Origin: Gemmatimonadota bacterium
GTDB taxonomy: Bacteria > JAAXHH01
DNA length: 51,122 bases
NCBI GenBank assembly: GCA_026706345.1
Contig: JAPOYX010000148.1
Coordinates: 1 to 51,122 of the forward strand
Direction: 5' to 3'
Shown here: one piece after another, positions 8,714-16,582 of the stretch
Layout: the number at the start of each line of letters is the position of its first letter
How positions within the stretch are numbered: the first letter of the stretch is position 1
Program-made: the position numbers and the translations under genes
The notes under the pieces: generated by a model
The model's input: the letters and a program-made list of their open reading frames with translations, nothing else
What the model was told of the DNA's origin: nothing
Databases searched by the model: none

Positions 8714-9385
8714 ATGAATCAAGTATCATTAAAGGCCCGTCAACGGACGGATACCGGAAAGCAGGTCGCCAAGACGCTTCGGCGCGACGGCAGTCTGCCC
8801 GCCGTGGTCTACGGCAGCGGAGAAGCTTCGACGCCGCTGGTCCTCGACTACCGCGAGTTCGAGGGATTCCTGAGGAAAACCAGGGGTGAAAGCGTCGTCA
8901 TCAACCTGGAAATCGAGGGCATGGAGGACAAGAAGGCCCTCTTGCGGGATATACAGCGGGACTACCTCAGAAACCAGTTGCTGCACGCCGATTTCCAGCA
9001 GATCAGGATGAGCGACCGGATCACCACGGAGGTTTCGCTCGTGATGATCGGCGAACCGGTCGGCGTGACGCGGGACGGCGGGGTACTGGATCAGTCCCTG
9101 CGGGTGATCGAAATCAGTTGCGTCGCTTCCGAGATTCCCGAACACCTGGAAGTGGACATCGCCAACCTGAGCATGGGCGAAACGATCCACGTCAGCGATC
9201 TTTCCTTCGAAAATGTCGAAATCGAGACCGATGGAGAGGTCGCCGTGGTGTCCGTGCTCACGCCGATGGCCGAGGAGCCGGAGGAAGAGGAAGTCGACTT
9301 GGAGCAGGAGGAGCCGGAAATCATCGGCCAGGCCCGGGAAGACGGCGAGGAAGAGGACGGGAGCGAAGACGGGGCCGAAGACTAA
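8714..9385 (+). CDS. rplY: 50S ribosomal protein L25 (Ctc/TL5 form)
   Basis: The 223-residue protein is the long two-domain L25. The N-terminal 5S rRNA-binding domain contains LRRDGSLPAVVYGSGEAS, the middle is the CTC beta-domain, and the last ~35 residues are almost entirely acidic (E/D-rich, ending in SEDGAED), a common tail in this family. AGGAGAAGG precedes the ATG. It sits between prs and pth, the canonical prs-rplY-pth order. The 93-bp gap after prs shows no clear promoter. Confidence 0.96.
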   Translation: MNQVSLKARQRTDTGKQVAKTLRRDGSLPAVVYGSGEASTPLVLDYREFEGFLRKTRGESVVINLEIEGMEDKKALLRDIQRDYLRNQLLHADFQQIRMSDRITTEVSLVMIGEPVGVTRDGGVLDQSLRVIEISCVASEIPEHLEVDIANLSMGETIHVSDLSFENVEIETDGEVAVVSVLTPMAEEPEEEEVDLEQEEPEIIGQAREDGEEEDGSEDGAED

Positions 9386-9457
9386 GGCAGCCTGGATATG
9401 TGTCTGCATGCCGATGCCGGTCCCTTGCCGCCTGAAGAGCGGCCTGAAGGTTCATCC

Positions 9458-10033
9458 ATGCATGCCTTCATCGGGCTCGGCAACCCGGGCGTGCGGTACG
9501 CGGGCACACGCCACAACACCGGTTTCGACGTGATCGACACCTGGCTGCGGCGTCTCGACCTCGAGCTTGCCCCGGCAGGCGAAGGGTTCCACGGCGCCGT
9601 CGCAACGGTCTCCGGCCTGCCCGTGGCACTGGTAAAGCCGGTGACCTTCATGAACCGCAGCGGTTACGCGGTCCGGGAGGCGGTGGGACATTACGAACTC
9701 GACGTCGATCGCGTCGTGGTCGTCTGCGATGACGTCAACCTGCCCTTCGGTACGCTGCGTCTCAGGGCGAAGGGCAGTCATGGCGGCCACCGGGGACTGG
9801 AATCCATCATCGACGCGCTGGGAACGGAGGGATTCGCCCGTCAGCGCATCGGAGTCGACCTCCCCCGGGACGCGGATACGCTCGTCGATTACGTGCTGGA
9901 GGAGTTCACCGAAGAAGAGACAACGGATCTGCCTATCGTCCTCGACCGGGCCTGCGACCAGCTGGAGTTGTTCGTAAGCGACGGCTGCGATGAGGCCGCG
10001 AGCAGGTATAACGGTCCGTCGTTCACGGAATGA
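9458..10033 (+). CDS. pth: Peptidyl-tRNA hydrolase
   Basis: A 191-residue Pth that releases peptides from stalled peptidyl-tRNA. The N-terminal FIGLGNPGVRYAGTRHNTGF carries the conserved Asn9 and catalytic His19, with CDDVNLPFGTLRLRAKGS and HGGHRGLESI following. ATG 9458 is chosen because it starts directly at the first beta-strand; an in-frame ATG 60 bases upstream would add 20 residues unlike the family. Confidence 0.95.
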   Translation: MHAFIGLGNPGVRYAGTRHNTGFDVIDTWLRRLDLELAPAGEGFHGAVATVSGLPVALVKPVTFMNRSGYAVREAVGHYELDVDRVVVVCDDVNLPFGTLRLRAKGSHGGHRGLESIIDALGTEGFARQRIGVDLPRDADTLVDYVLEEFTEEETTDLPIVLDRACDQLELFVSDGCDEAASRYNGPSFTE

Positions 10034-10073
10034 AGGCAGTCCGGCCGAAAGTATCCGTATACAACCAGGAGGA

Positions 10074-10427
10074 ATGCACGTGCGGTCCTATGAAACAGTA
10101 GTGATTCTCAATTCCAAGCTCGAAGAAGCGCCGCTCGAAGAGGAGATCTCCGCTATCGAGGGGCTCATTACGTCGAACCAGGGGGAGGTCGTCGACACGG
10201 AACGCTGGGGAAGCCGTAAACTCAGCTACGAGATCAACGATGCCCACCAGGGATTCTACACGTTGATCCGTTTCGACGGCGAACCGGACCTGGTCGACGT
10301 GCTGGACCGGTCGTTCAAGTTGAACGAACGCGTACTCCGCCACATGACGAAACGGGTCAAGAAGCATCCGGCCCACGTATACGAAAAGGCGGAACAGGCC
10401 GAAAAGGACACAGGAGCGGAAGCATGA
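10074..10427 (+). CDS. rpsF: 30S ribosomal protein S6
   Basis: A 117-residue S6, with the family start ([15 protein letters not shown]) and the conserved [18 protein letters not shown] and [12 protein letters not shown] stretches. S6 binds S18 and the central domain of 16S rRNA. ATG 10074 is selected over upstream in-frame codons by an excellent CAGGAGGA site 4-5 bases before it. The last bases overlap the rpsR ATG. No ssb gene lies between rpsF and rpsR, unlike in many bacteria. Confidence 0.96.
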   Translation: MHVRSYETVVILNSKLEEAPLEEEISAIEGLITSNQGEVVDTERWGSRKLSYEINDAHQGFYTLIRFDGEPDLVDVLDRSFKLNERVLRHMTKRVKKHPAHVYEKAEQAEKDTGAEA

Positions 10428-10657
10428 ATCAATCGAGAATGACCAGGGGGAGAAAGCAGAAGCGCATACCGGGCCGTATCAAGAACATCGACTACAAGGA
10501 CCCGAAGCAGCTCCGGCGTTTCGTCACCGAACGGGGCAAGATCGTGCCCAGCCGCATCTCCGGGGCCAGCGCGTTATGCCAGCGGCGCCTGGCAAAGGCC
10601 GTCAAGCGGGCCCGCCATGTCGGCCTGCTGCCCTTCATCGAAGAAACCTACAAGTAG
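10424..10657 (+). CDS. rpsR: 30S ribosomal protein S18
   Basis: A 77-residue, highly basic S18. The conserved [19 protein letters not shown] and [23 protein letters not shown] segments and the LPF ending are present. Only one Cys is seen, so it is a zinc-free type. The ATG overlaps the rpsF stop by four bases. Confidence 0.96.
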   Translation: MNQSRMTRGRKQKRIPGRIKNIDYKDPKQLRRFVTERGKIVPSRISGASALCQRRLAKAVKRARHVGLLPFIEETYK

Positions 10658-10671
10658 CCGAGGAGTCGGAC

Positions 10672-11115
10672 GTGAAGCTCATATTGACCGAATCTGTGCA
10701 GAACCTCGGAAACATCGGTGAAATCGTCGACGTTTCCAACGGGTACGGCAGAAACTACCTGATGCTGACGAAAAAGGCCGTTCCGGCGACGCCCGGAAAC
10801 CTGAAAATGCTTCAGGGCAAATTGAAGCAGCAACTGGCTCTGGAAGCCAAGACGATGGAACAGGCGTCCGAGCTCGCCAAGCTGCTTGAGGAAGTCTCCC
10901 TGACCGCCGTCGTGCAGGTCGGGGAAGAAGACCGCATGTTCGGCTCCGTCACCCAGCAGCATATCGCCGACCTGCTGAAGGAAAAAGGCTACGACATCGA
11001 CCGGCGCAAGATCCACCTCGACGAGCCCATCAAGGCGCTGGGCATATACACCGTTCCCATTGCGCTGCATGCCCGGGTCGAGGCCGCCGTGAAGCTCTGG
11101 GTGGTCAAGGAATAG
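10672..11115 (+). CDS. rplI: 50S ribosomal protein L9
   Basis: A 147-residue L9: N-terminal domain KLILTESVQNLGNIGEIVDV and SNGYGRNYLMLTKKAVPAT, a central connecting helix (residues ~43-75), and a C-terminal domain with MFGSVTQQHIADLLKEKG and KALGIYTV. The start is GTG 10672, preceded by GAGGAGTCGG; it begins at the family N-terminus, whereas upstream in-frame codons would overlap rpsR. It ends the rpsF-rpsR-rplI operon. Confidence 0.96.
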   Translation: MKLILTESVQNLGNIGEIVDVSNGYGRNYLMLTKKAVPATPGNLKMLQGKLKQQLALEAKTMEQASELAKLLEEVSLTAVVQVGEEDRMFGSVTQQHIADLLKEKGYDIDRRKIHLDEPIKALGIYTVPIALHARVEAAVKLWVVKE

Positions 11116-11154
11116 GGACGGACAGCACCCTGGATAGGCCTTGACGCGAAAGGC

Positions 11155-11183
11155 TTGACGCCAGCCGCCGGAATTCGTATATT
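11155..11183 (+). promoter_or_regulatory. Sigma-70-type promoter for the small membrane protein and perhaps the tRNAs
   Basis: TTGACG at 11155-11160 and TATATT at 11178-11183 are separated by exactly 17 bp. A second TTGACG lies 14 bp upstream at 11141. Transcription would begin near 11190, just before the small ORF at 11209, and could run into the tRNA cluster. Confidence 0.75.
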
Positions 11184-11208
11184 GGACGCCCGTGGAGGTG
11201 GATGACGA

Positions 11209-11499
11209 ATGGCGAAAAGAACGCAGTCGGAGCCCGGTTCATCCCGGTCGTCAGGACGGCGTCGCGCTACGGGAACCCAGACCCATGTTCCGCCGTTCAG
11301 GGGTTCCCATTATCGCCTCCTCGGTTTGGCACTCGGCGCAATCCTGCTGGGTTTTATCGCGCTGGCGTACGAATCGATCACACTGGCGCCGTTGTTGATG
11401 GTTTCCGGTTACTGTGTGGGCATACCCCTGGTGCTGACCTGGAGAGGCAGGACCGCAAGAACGGGTTCGGCCAACAGCCGGGAATCACGTCAACTGTAG
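11209..11499 (+). CDS. Small two-helix membrane protein of unknown function
   Basis: A 96-residue protein with a basic Ser/Arg-rich N-terminus (~30 residues), two closely spaced hydrophobic segments (about residues 35-57 and 60-77), and a short basic tail. The layout resembles the small DUF3098-like proteins found in several phyla, but the match is only by general shape. It follows a strong promoter and lies 15 bp upstream of the tRNA-Val gene. Function is unknown. Confidence 0.6.
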   Translation: MAKRTQSEPGSSRSSGRRRATGTQTHVPPFRGSHYRLLGLALGAILLGFIALAYESITLAPLLMVSGYCVGIPLVLTWRGRTARTGSANSRESRQL

Positions 11500-11514
11500 T
11501 GTGGACATACGTAC

Positions 11515-11589
11515 GGGCGATTAGCTCAGTTGGTTCAGAGCGCATGCCTTACAAGCATGAGGTCACTGGTTCGAATCCAGTATCGCCCA
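11515..11589 (+). tRNA. tRNA-Val (anticodon TAC)
   Basis: The cloverleaf is complete: acceptor GGGCGAT pairs with ATCGCCC, D stem GCTC/GAGC, anticodon stem CATGC/GCATG with loop CTTACAA (anticodon TAC), and T stem ACTGG/CCAGT with TTCGAAT. The discriminator is A and CCA is not encoded. Confidence 0.97.
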
Positions 11590-11600
11590 TGCAGTATATC

Positions 11601-11675
11601 GGGGGCGTAGTTCAATCTGGTTAGAGCACTGCCCTGTCACGGCAGAAGTTGCGGGTTCGAGTCCCGTCGTCCCCG
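11601..11675 (+). tRNA. tRNA-Asp (anticodon GTC)
   Basis: Acceptor GGGGGCG pairs with CGTCCCC (one G-U), D stem GTTC/GAGC, anticodon stem CTGCC/GGCAG with loop CTGTCAC (anticodon GTC), and T arm GCGGG-TTCGAGT-CCCGT. The discriminator is G, as required for tRNA-Asp identity, and CCA is not encoded. It lies 11 bp after tRNA-Val, so both are probably cut from one precursor. Confidence 0.97.
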
Positions 11676-11688
11676 TTCTAAATTGACC

Positions 11689-11726
11689 GATAGCCCGCCT
11701 GACGCGCATGGTTCCGGCGGGCTATC
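11689..11726 (+). terminator. Inverted repeat between tRNA-Asp and tRNA-Leu, possible terminator
   Basis: An 11-bp perfect stem (GATAGCCCGCC with GGCGGGCTATC) and a 16-base loop follow tRNA-Asp by 13 bp. Only TTGATTGT follows, a poor U-tract, so it may be an RNA-processing or attenuating hairpin rather than an efficient terminator. Confidence 0.5.
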
Positions 11727-11734
11727 TTGATTGT

Positions 11735-11818
11735 GCCGGAGTGGTGGAATTGGTAGACGCGAGGGACTCAAAATCCCTTGACCGCAAGGTCGTGTCGGTT
11801 CGAGTCCGACCTCCGGCA
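11735..11818 (+). tRNA. tRNA-Leu (anticodon CAA)
   Basis: A class II tRNA of 84 nt. Acceptor GCCGGAG pairs with CTCCGGC, anticodon stem AGGGA/TCCCT with loop CTCAAAA (anticodon CAA), a long variable arm with stem GACC/GGTC, and T arm GTCGG-TTCGAGT-CCGAC. The discriminator is A, the leucine identity base. It starts eight bases after the preceding hairpin; no separate promoter is obvious. Confidence 0.97.
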
Positions 11819-11849
11819 TCCTCCCAAAAAAAGAAAGCAGGTTGAAACG

Positions 11850-12965
11850 ATGTTCGATCCCGTCCAGGTAACCAGGGAACTGATCGCATTCAATTCGATC
11901 AGCGCCAACAGCAACGCCGCCGTTTCCGATTACCTTCAGGACCAACTCGACCGGTCGGGTTTCGAGGTCGAGCGCATCACGTACCAGGACGACAACGGCG
12001 TGGAGAAGGTCAACCTCGTCGGCCGCAAGGGCGAGGGGAAGGGCGGACTCGCGCTGCTGGGGCATTCGGATACCGTCCCGGTGGACGGTTGGGAAACGGA
12101 CCCTTTTGCGGCGGAGATCCGGGATAACCGGATTTATGGCCGCGGAAGCTGCGACATGAAGGGCGCCCTGTCCACCATGCTGGCGGCGGGGGCGGCCTTT
12201 GATGCGTCGGAACTCTCCGCCCCGATCTATCTCGTGTTCACCGCCGACGAGGAAGTCGGGTGCTGGGGCGCGGCCGAAGTCAGCGAACGATCCGAACTCC
12301 TGGCCGGCAGCGGGCTGCGCTACGGGATCATCTGTGAGCCGACACGCATGGAGGTCGTACGGGCACACAAGGGCGCGGTTTTCATGCGGGCCAAGACGAA
12401 GGGCCGGGCGGCCCACAGCAGCACCGGCAGAGGCGTCAACGCCCATCATGCCATGATCCCCTTTCTCGTGGAGATGAAGGCCATCCATGACGAACTTCGA
12501 TCGGATCCCAGGCATCTGAACGACGAGTTCGATCCGCCTTTCTCCGACTGGAACATCGGGGTCAACGACGGCGGCGTCGCCCTGAACATGACGGCGCCCA
12601 GCAGCGTATGCACGGTCTACTACCGGCCGATGCCCGGGCAGGACCAGGAAGCCCTCCTGGACCGCACTCGAAAAGCGGCCGAACGGAACGGCGTGGAATT
12701 GACGATCCAGAAGATCGGGGACCCCTTCAGCACGCCAGCGGACTCGGAGCTGGTCCGGACCGCGCTGCGGATCACCGGAACGGACAAGGCCCACACGGTT
12801 CCATACGGTACCGACGGACTGGTCTTCGGCAGGAAGATGGAACTGATCCTGCTCGGTCCCGGGGACATCCGCCAGGCCCACACGGTGGACGAATGGATGG
12901 ACCTGGACCAGTTCGACCTGGCGATCGACGCGTACAAGGCGATGATCCGCGCGTTTTGTGTGTGA
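11850..12965 (+). CDS. M20 family metallopeptidase (ArgE/DapE-like)
   Basis: A 371-residue zinc amidohydrolase of the ArgE/DapE/ACY1/CPG2 family. The metal and catalytic residues are in place: GHSDTVPVDGW (His, Asp) at ~residue 71, GRGSCDMKGALST with the bridging Asp, the ADEEVGCWG Glu-Glu pair at ~132, a CEPT acidic ligand, and a last His in QAHTVDEWMDL. The dimerisation domain lies between, around residues 180-290. Substrates could be N-acetylornithine, N-succinyl-diaminopimelate or another N-acyl amino acid; no arginine or lysine gene is adjacent to decide. ATG 11850 lies 31 bp after tRNA-Leu with a weak AGCAGG site. Confidence 0.88.
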   Translation: MFDPVQVTRELIAFNSISANSNAAVSDYLQDQLDRSGFEVERITYQDDNGVEKVNLVGRKGEGKGGLALLGHSDTVPVDGWETDPFAAEIRDNRIYGRGSCDMKGALSTMLAAGAAFDASELSAPIYLVFTADEEVGCWGAAEVSERSELLAGSGLRYGIICEPTRMEVVRAHKGAVFMRAKTKGRAAHSSTGRGVNAHHAMIPFLVEMKAIHDELRSDPRHLNDEFDPPFSDWNIGVNDGGVALNMTAPSSVCTVYYRPMPGQDQEALLDRTRKAAERNGVELTIQKIGDPFSTPADSELVRTALRITGTDKAHTVPYGTDGLVFGRKMELILLGPGDIRQAHTVDEWMDLDQFDLAIDAYKAMIRAFCV

Positions 12966-12980
12966 TGGGAGGACACCAAT

Positions 12981-14054
12981 TTGCAGATCGGCCTCGTCGG
13001 GCTGCCCGGTTCCGGGAAGACCACGTTGTTCAACGCGCTGGTCAGGGCCAATGCGGAGACCGGCGGTTACGCGGGGCAGAACACGGCAAACCGGGGGACG
13101 ATCCGGGTCCCAGACCCGCGTTTGGAACGCCTCTCTAACCTGTTCAATCCACGCAAGACCACTTTCGCCACCGTTGAATACCTCGATATAGGCGGCATTA
13201 CGGCCGGATCGGGACGGCAGGAGGAACAGCAAGGCGCCGGAGGACTCGCCGACCTGCGGACCATGGACGTGCTCGTGCACGTTCTGCGCTGTTTTCCGGA
13301 CCTGGCCGGTACCTCCGGTACACCGGGCAAGGATTTCGAGACGGTGGAACTGGAGCTCGCCATCGCCGATCTCGAGGTCATCGAACGCCGGCTGACCCGC
13401 CTTTCCAAGGAGGCCCGGTCCACGAAGCAACCCGACCTGGTGCGGGAATGGGAACTGCTCGAACAGTGCAGGGAGGAGATCGAGGGCGGCGGGGTCATCC
13501 GGAATCTCGAGTTTTCGCCTGAGGACGAGAAGAGATTGCGCGGCTACCGGTTCCTCTCGCAGAAGCCGGTGCTTCTCGTGCTGAATATCCCCGAGGAAGA
13601 AATCGGCTCGGAAGCGGGCAGACTGGAAGAGTTGGGGAAATTCGCAGAAGAGCTGGATACGCTGGCGCTTTGTGCGAAGGTCGAAATGGAAATCGCCCAG
13701 CTCGACGATGAGGACGCCCGCGGCTTCCTGGACGAACTGGACATCGAGGAATCGGCCCTGAGCCGCATGATCGCCGCCTCGTACCGGTTGCTTAACCTGA
13801 TCTCCTTCTTTACCGTGGGCCAAAACGAGGTGAAGGCCTGGACCGTCACACGGGGCGTTACGGCGCCCGTGGCGGCCGGGACGGTGCACTCCGACATGGA
13901 ACGGGGATTCATCCGGGCCGAGACGCTGGACTGGCAGGCGATGCTCGATCTCGGCGGATGGCAGGCCGCGAAAGAGCAAGGCGCGTTGCGCGTGGAAGGC
14001 AAGCAATACGTCGTCATGGACGGAGACGTGATCAACGTGCGCTTCAGCGTCTGA
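12981..14054 (+). CDS. ychF: Ribosome-binding ATPase YchF/OLA1
   Basis: A 357-residue TRAFAC GTPase-fold protein. The P-loop is GLPGSGKT (residues 7-14). The usual G4 NKxD is replaced by NIPE (from N202), the NxxE form that gives YchF its ATP preference. A coiled-coil insertion (~130-175) and the C-terminal TGS domain (LISFFTVGQNEVKAWTVTRG, GTVHSDMERGFIRAE) complete the family order. YchF associates with ribosomes and modulates leaderless or stress translation. The start is TTG 12981, preceded by GGGAGGA. Confidence 0.95.
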   Translation: MQIGLVGLPGSGKTTLFNALVRANAETGGYAGQNTANRGTIRVPDPRLERLSNLFNPRKTTFATVEYLDIGGITAGSGRQEEQQGAGGLADLRTMDVLVHVLRCFPDLAGTSGTPGKDFETVELELAIADLEVIERRLTRLSKEARSTKQPDLVREWELLEQCREEIEGGGVIRNLEFSPEDEKRLRGYRFLSQKPVLLVLNIPEEEIGSEAGRLEELGKFAEELDTLALCAKVEMEIAQLDDEDARGFLDELDIEESALSRMIAASYRLLNLISFFTVGQNEVKAWTVTRGVTAPVAAGTVHSDMERGFIRAETLDWQAMLDLGGWQAAKEQGALRVEGKQYVVMDGDVINVRFSV

Positions 14055-14134
14055 CCGCGCCATCCTGGTCTGACAGCGCGGACCTAAGCGCCGTCCAAGT
14101 TTTTCAAAGCTGTCCGAAAGGTTTACGATTTCAC

Positions 14135-14164
14135 TTGTCAATCCGTACGCAAGGTCGATATCAT
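14135..14164 (+). promoter_or_regulatory. Putative promoter for the thioredoxin-like selenoprotein gene
   Basis: TTGTCA at 14135-14140 and TATCAT at 14159-14164 are spaced 18 bp, placing a start about 55 bases before the ATG at 14227. With the terminator at 14862-14897 this makes the gene a single-gene transcription unit. Confidence 0.55.
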
Positions 14165-14226
14165 AGATAACCCGACCGGCCCGGGACGACCGGGGCTTTA
14201 GTCCACCACCTGAAAATGGATCGAAG

Positions 14227-14805
14227 ATGATGAAAACCCACAACCGCCTCATGACCGCGCTGATCCTGACCGGAGCCCTGTCGTGGGCTTCGCAGGCCGG
14301 CGCTCAGCTCAGCACCAACGCCGGCTTCAATCCGGAACCGCTCAGCCTCGTGGATTTCAAGAAGGCGTTCAACGGCGATACGGGAAAGGTCCGCCTCGTC
14401 GTGATGTTCTCTCCTACCTGAGGCCACTGCATAAGCGGCGCCGGGGCGGTGCAGCAAGAGATACTGAAGAAGTTTCCCTCCGATGACCTCCGGGTCTACG
14501 TGGTCTGGCAGCGGATACTCAGGAACGATGCGGTCAATGCGGCTCAGGCCGCGGCGGAGCAGGTGTTCAGCGACAAGCGGGTAAGCCAGATGTGGGACCC
14601 CGCGAACGCGCTGGGGTTCTGGTACAAGCAGTCGGGGGACCTGGAACACAAGGACCCCATGGTCTGGGACGCCTATTTCCTCTACGGCGCGGATGCCGAG
14701 TGGAAGGACGCGCCTACCGGGCTGATCGACGCCGGTTACACGGTGTGGAATATGAAAGACAGGCTCCTGAAGTCGGTGGCATCGACGATGGAGACCGTAG
14801 ACTGA
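14227..14805 (+). CDS. Secreted thioredoxin-like protein, predicted selenoprotein (UxxC, TGA at codon 65)
   Basis: One continuous reading frame of 193 codons is interrupted only by TGA at 14419-14421. Conceptual readthrough gives 192 residues: a signal peptide (MMKTHNRLMTALILTGALSW, cut near AQA/GAQ), a beta-strand VRLVVMFSPT, then U-G-H-C, which puts the TGA exactly at the first cysteine of a thioredoxin CxxC, followed by a helix and the strand DLRVYVVWQRIL. The protein continues normally to a TGA stop and a strong terminator. An ATAAG-containing hairpin just after the TGA is a candidate SECIS. Selenocysteine in UxxC thioredoxin-fold proteins is well known. The alternative is a pseudogene with Cys-to-stop change (TGC to TGA), but no other lesion is present. 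Selenocysteine machinery is not in this window. Confidence 0.75.
14422..14455 (+). promoter_or_regulatory. Candidate bacterial SECIS hairpin
   Basis: Four bases after the TGA, CACTGC (14425-14430) can pair with GCGGTG (14446-14451) through one G-U, leaving a 15-base GC-rich loop; an alternative CTGCA/TGCAG pairing spans 14427-14454. Loop distance from the UGA (~10-24 nt) overlaps the range known for bacterial SECIS elements. The element is coding sequence as well, and no folding energy was computed. Confidence 0.4.
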
Positions 14806-14861
14806 TCTCCCGGTAGCGGGAATCAGGGTACAACTACAGCACGAAGGAAGATCAATTTGAC

Positions 14862-14897
14862 GGGGCGGTTCGTCGGCATGGACCGCCCCTCTTTTTT
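14862..14897 (+). terminator. Rho-independent terminator
   Basis: GGGGCGGT (14862-14869) pairs perfectly with ACCGCCCC (14882-14889) around a 12-base loop and is followed by TCTTTTTT. It ends the thioredoxin-like transcript on the plus strand, facing the convergent aceF. Confidence 0.93.
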
Positions 14898-14967
14898 ATC
14901 AGGATGCGGTCCGCCAGCTGCTAGAACCGGCAGGTCCGAAAGCTGCGGTCCGGTCCAGAAGGCCCGA

Positions 14968-16365
14968 TCATCCCTCCAGGCTGAGGAGGAAGGGTTCCTC
15001 GAAGGCCTGTACCAGCCACTGCATGAAGCGGGCGCCGTCTGCGCCGTCAATGAGCCGGTGATCGTAGGAGATCATCAGCGGCAACATGAGACGCGGCTGG
15101 AACGTCCCGTCTACGTAAACCTGTTCCATGCGGCTGCGGGCGAGGCCCAGGATGGCCACGTCCGGCGCGTTCACGATCGGCGCGAAGAAGGTTCCGCCGA
15201 ACCCGCCCAGGTTCGAGATCGTGAAGGTACCCCCCTGCATATCGTCCGGTGAGAGCTTCCTGTCCCGCGCCTTTGCGGCGACCTCGGACAGTTCTATCGA
15301 AAGCTCGATCATGTTCTTCCGGTCCACGTCCCGGATGACCGGCACGACCAGGCCGCGGTCCGTATCCACCGCCACGCCCACGTGGTAGTACTTCTTGTGG
15401 ATGATCTCGTGCCGGGCCATGTCGACGCTGGCGTTGAACAGGGGAAAACGCTTGAGCGCAGCGGCCACGATCTTCAGGGCGATGGCCGTCATGGTCAGCT
15501 TGCCGCCGGCGGCTTCGGCCGCGGGACCGAACTGCTTGCGCAGGGCCTCCATGTCGGTGACGTCGGCCTTGTCGCCGTAAGTGACGTGGGGGATGTTCGT
15601 CCAGGCGGCGGACAGGTGCTCCGCGGCGGCCCGGCGCAGGCTACTCATCGGCTCGGTTTCCACCGGGCCCCATTTTGAGAAGTCCGGCAGCGAAGCCGGA
15701 GCGGATGGCCTGGGACCGGCAGCGGCGCCCTGGCCGGCGCTCAACTGCCTGGAATGGGCCTTGACATCTTCGACGGAAATCCGTCCTCCGAGACCTCTTC
15801 CGGGCACCTGGGCGATATCGAGCCCGATCTCCCGGGCGAAGCGGCGTACGGAAGGCGCGGCAGGCACGGGCGCCCCTGAAGTGGCCGCTGGAACGACCGG
15901 GGCAGTCGGCGGAGGCGGCGCAGCGGTTTCCTCCGCGGGACCAGTGGCCGCGGCAGGTGGCGCGCTCGTCGCAGGCGGCGCCTGTGGGGCTGAATCCGTG
16001 GCCCCGCCAGCGTCCGCCTCGGCGGCAGGCTTCTCGTCCTTCGACTCCGAAACTTCGGCAGGCGCCTCGGTCTCCGCCTCTCCGTCCGCTTCGGCAGGGG
16101 TCTCGCCGGCTTCCGCGCCCTCCCCCACCCCTTCTTCATACATCAGGACAGGAGCGCCTACCTCGGCCGTCGCACCGTTCTCCACGAGGATTTCCGTCAC
16201 CACCCCGCTGAATCCCGACGGCACCTCGAGGTTGGCCTTGTCGGTCTCGATCTCCAGGACGGGCTGGTTTTCTTCGACTTGATCCCCGACGGCCACCAGG
16301 ATACCCACCACGGTGCCCGCGTCGACGTTCTCACCCAGCGCCGGAAGATTGAAAGGCGTCGCCAT
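14968..16365 (-). CDS. aceF: Pyruvate dehydrogenase E2, dihydrolipoamide acetyltransferase
   Basis: A 465-residue E2 with one lipoyl domain (residues 1-80, lipoyl Lys43 in ETDKANLE), a long Ala/Pro/Glu-rich linker (~80-170), a peripheral-subunit-binding domain (SVRRFAREIGLDIAQVPG, ~172-207), and the catalytic acetyltransferase domain ending with the active-site HRLIDG (His436) and a final EEPFLLSLEG. It transfers acetyl from E1 to CoA. The pairing with a homodimeric AceE and absence of an E3 gene nearby imply that lipoamide dehydrogenase is encoded elsewhere. A good GGGAGACG lies before the ATG. Confidence 0.95.
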   Translation of the reverse strand: MATPFNLPALGENVDAGTVVGILVAVGDQVEENQPVLEIETDKANLEVPSGFSGVVTEILVENGATAEVGAPVLMYEEGVGEGAEAGETPAEADGEAETEAPAEVSESKDEKPAAEADAGGATDSAPQAPPATSAPPAAATGPAEETAAPPPPTAPVVPAATSGAPVPAAPSVRRFAREIGLDIAQVPGRGLGGRISVEDVKAHSRQLSAGQGAAAGPRPSAPASLPDFSKWGPVETEPMSSLRRAAAEHLSAAWTNIPHVTYGDKADVTDMEALRKQFGPAAEAAGGKLTMTAIALKIVAAALKRFPLFNASVDMARHEIIHKKYYHVGVAVDTDRGLVVPVIRDVDRKNMIELSIELSEVAAKARDRKLSPDDMQGGTFTISNLGGFGGTFFAPIVNAPDVAILGLARSRMEQVYVDGTFQPRLMLPLMISYDHRLIDGADGARFMQWLVQAFEEPFLLSLEG

Positions 16366-16388
16366 AGGTCTTGCGTCTCCCTGTCATT

Positions 16389-16582
16389 AGCATGAGCGGA
16401 TTCGGCTTGTCGGCGTCGATTTCCAGTTCGTCCATCGCCTGCTTCAGCGTGTCACAGCATGAGCGGATTCGGCTTGTCGGCGTCGATTTCCAGTTCGTCC
16501 ATCGCCTGCTTCAGCGTGTCACAGCATGAGCGGATTCGGCTTGTCGGCGTCGATTTCCAGTTCGTCCATCGCCTGCTTCAGC
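16389..16582 (-). repeat. Tandem repeat, 67-bp period, copying the aceE 3' end (2.9 copies)
   Basis: Copies at 16389-16455 and 16456-16522 are identical over 67 bp; the third, 16523-16582, matches for 60 bp and is the genuine aceE C-terminal coding sequence. The two extra copies lie after the aceE stop, in the aceE-aceF gap. Each carries an ATG-initiated 16-codon reading frame that repeats the AceE C-terminus (MDELEIDADKPNPLML); the period is 22 codons plus one base, so copies are not in frame with each other. Confidence 0.96.

Noticed and set aside
11241-11499. Overlapping frame of 140 codons running into tRNA-Val
   Set aside because: It reads through the tRNA genes; the 96-codon frame with hydrophobic helices is the better choice.
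11637-14252. Minus-strand open frame of ~870 codons across tRNA, M20 peptidase and ychF
   Set aside because: It runs through three tRNA-bearing and coding regions on the other strand and has no recognisable domain.
14227-14805. Genetic code with TGA reassigned
   Set aside because: TGA is the normal stop of most genes in the window (for example rpsF, pyrR, ispE), so recoding would be site-specific.
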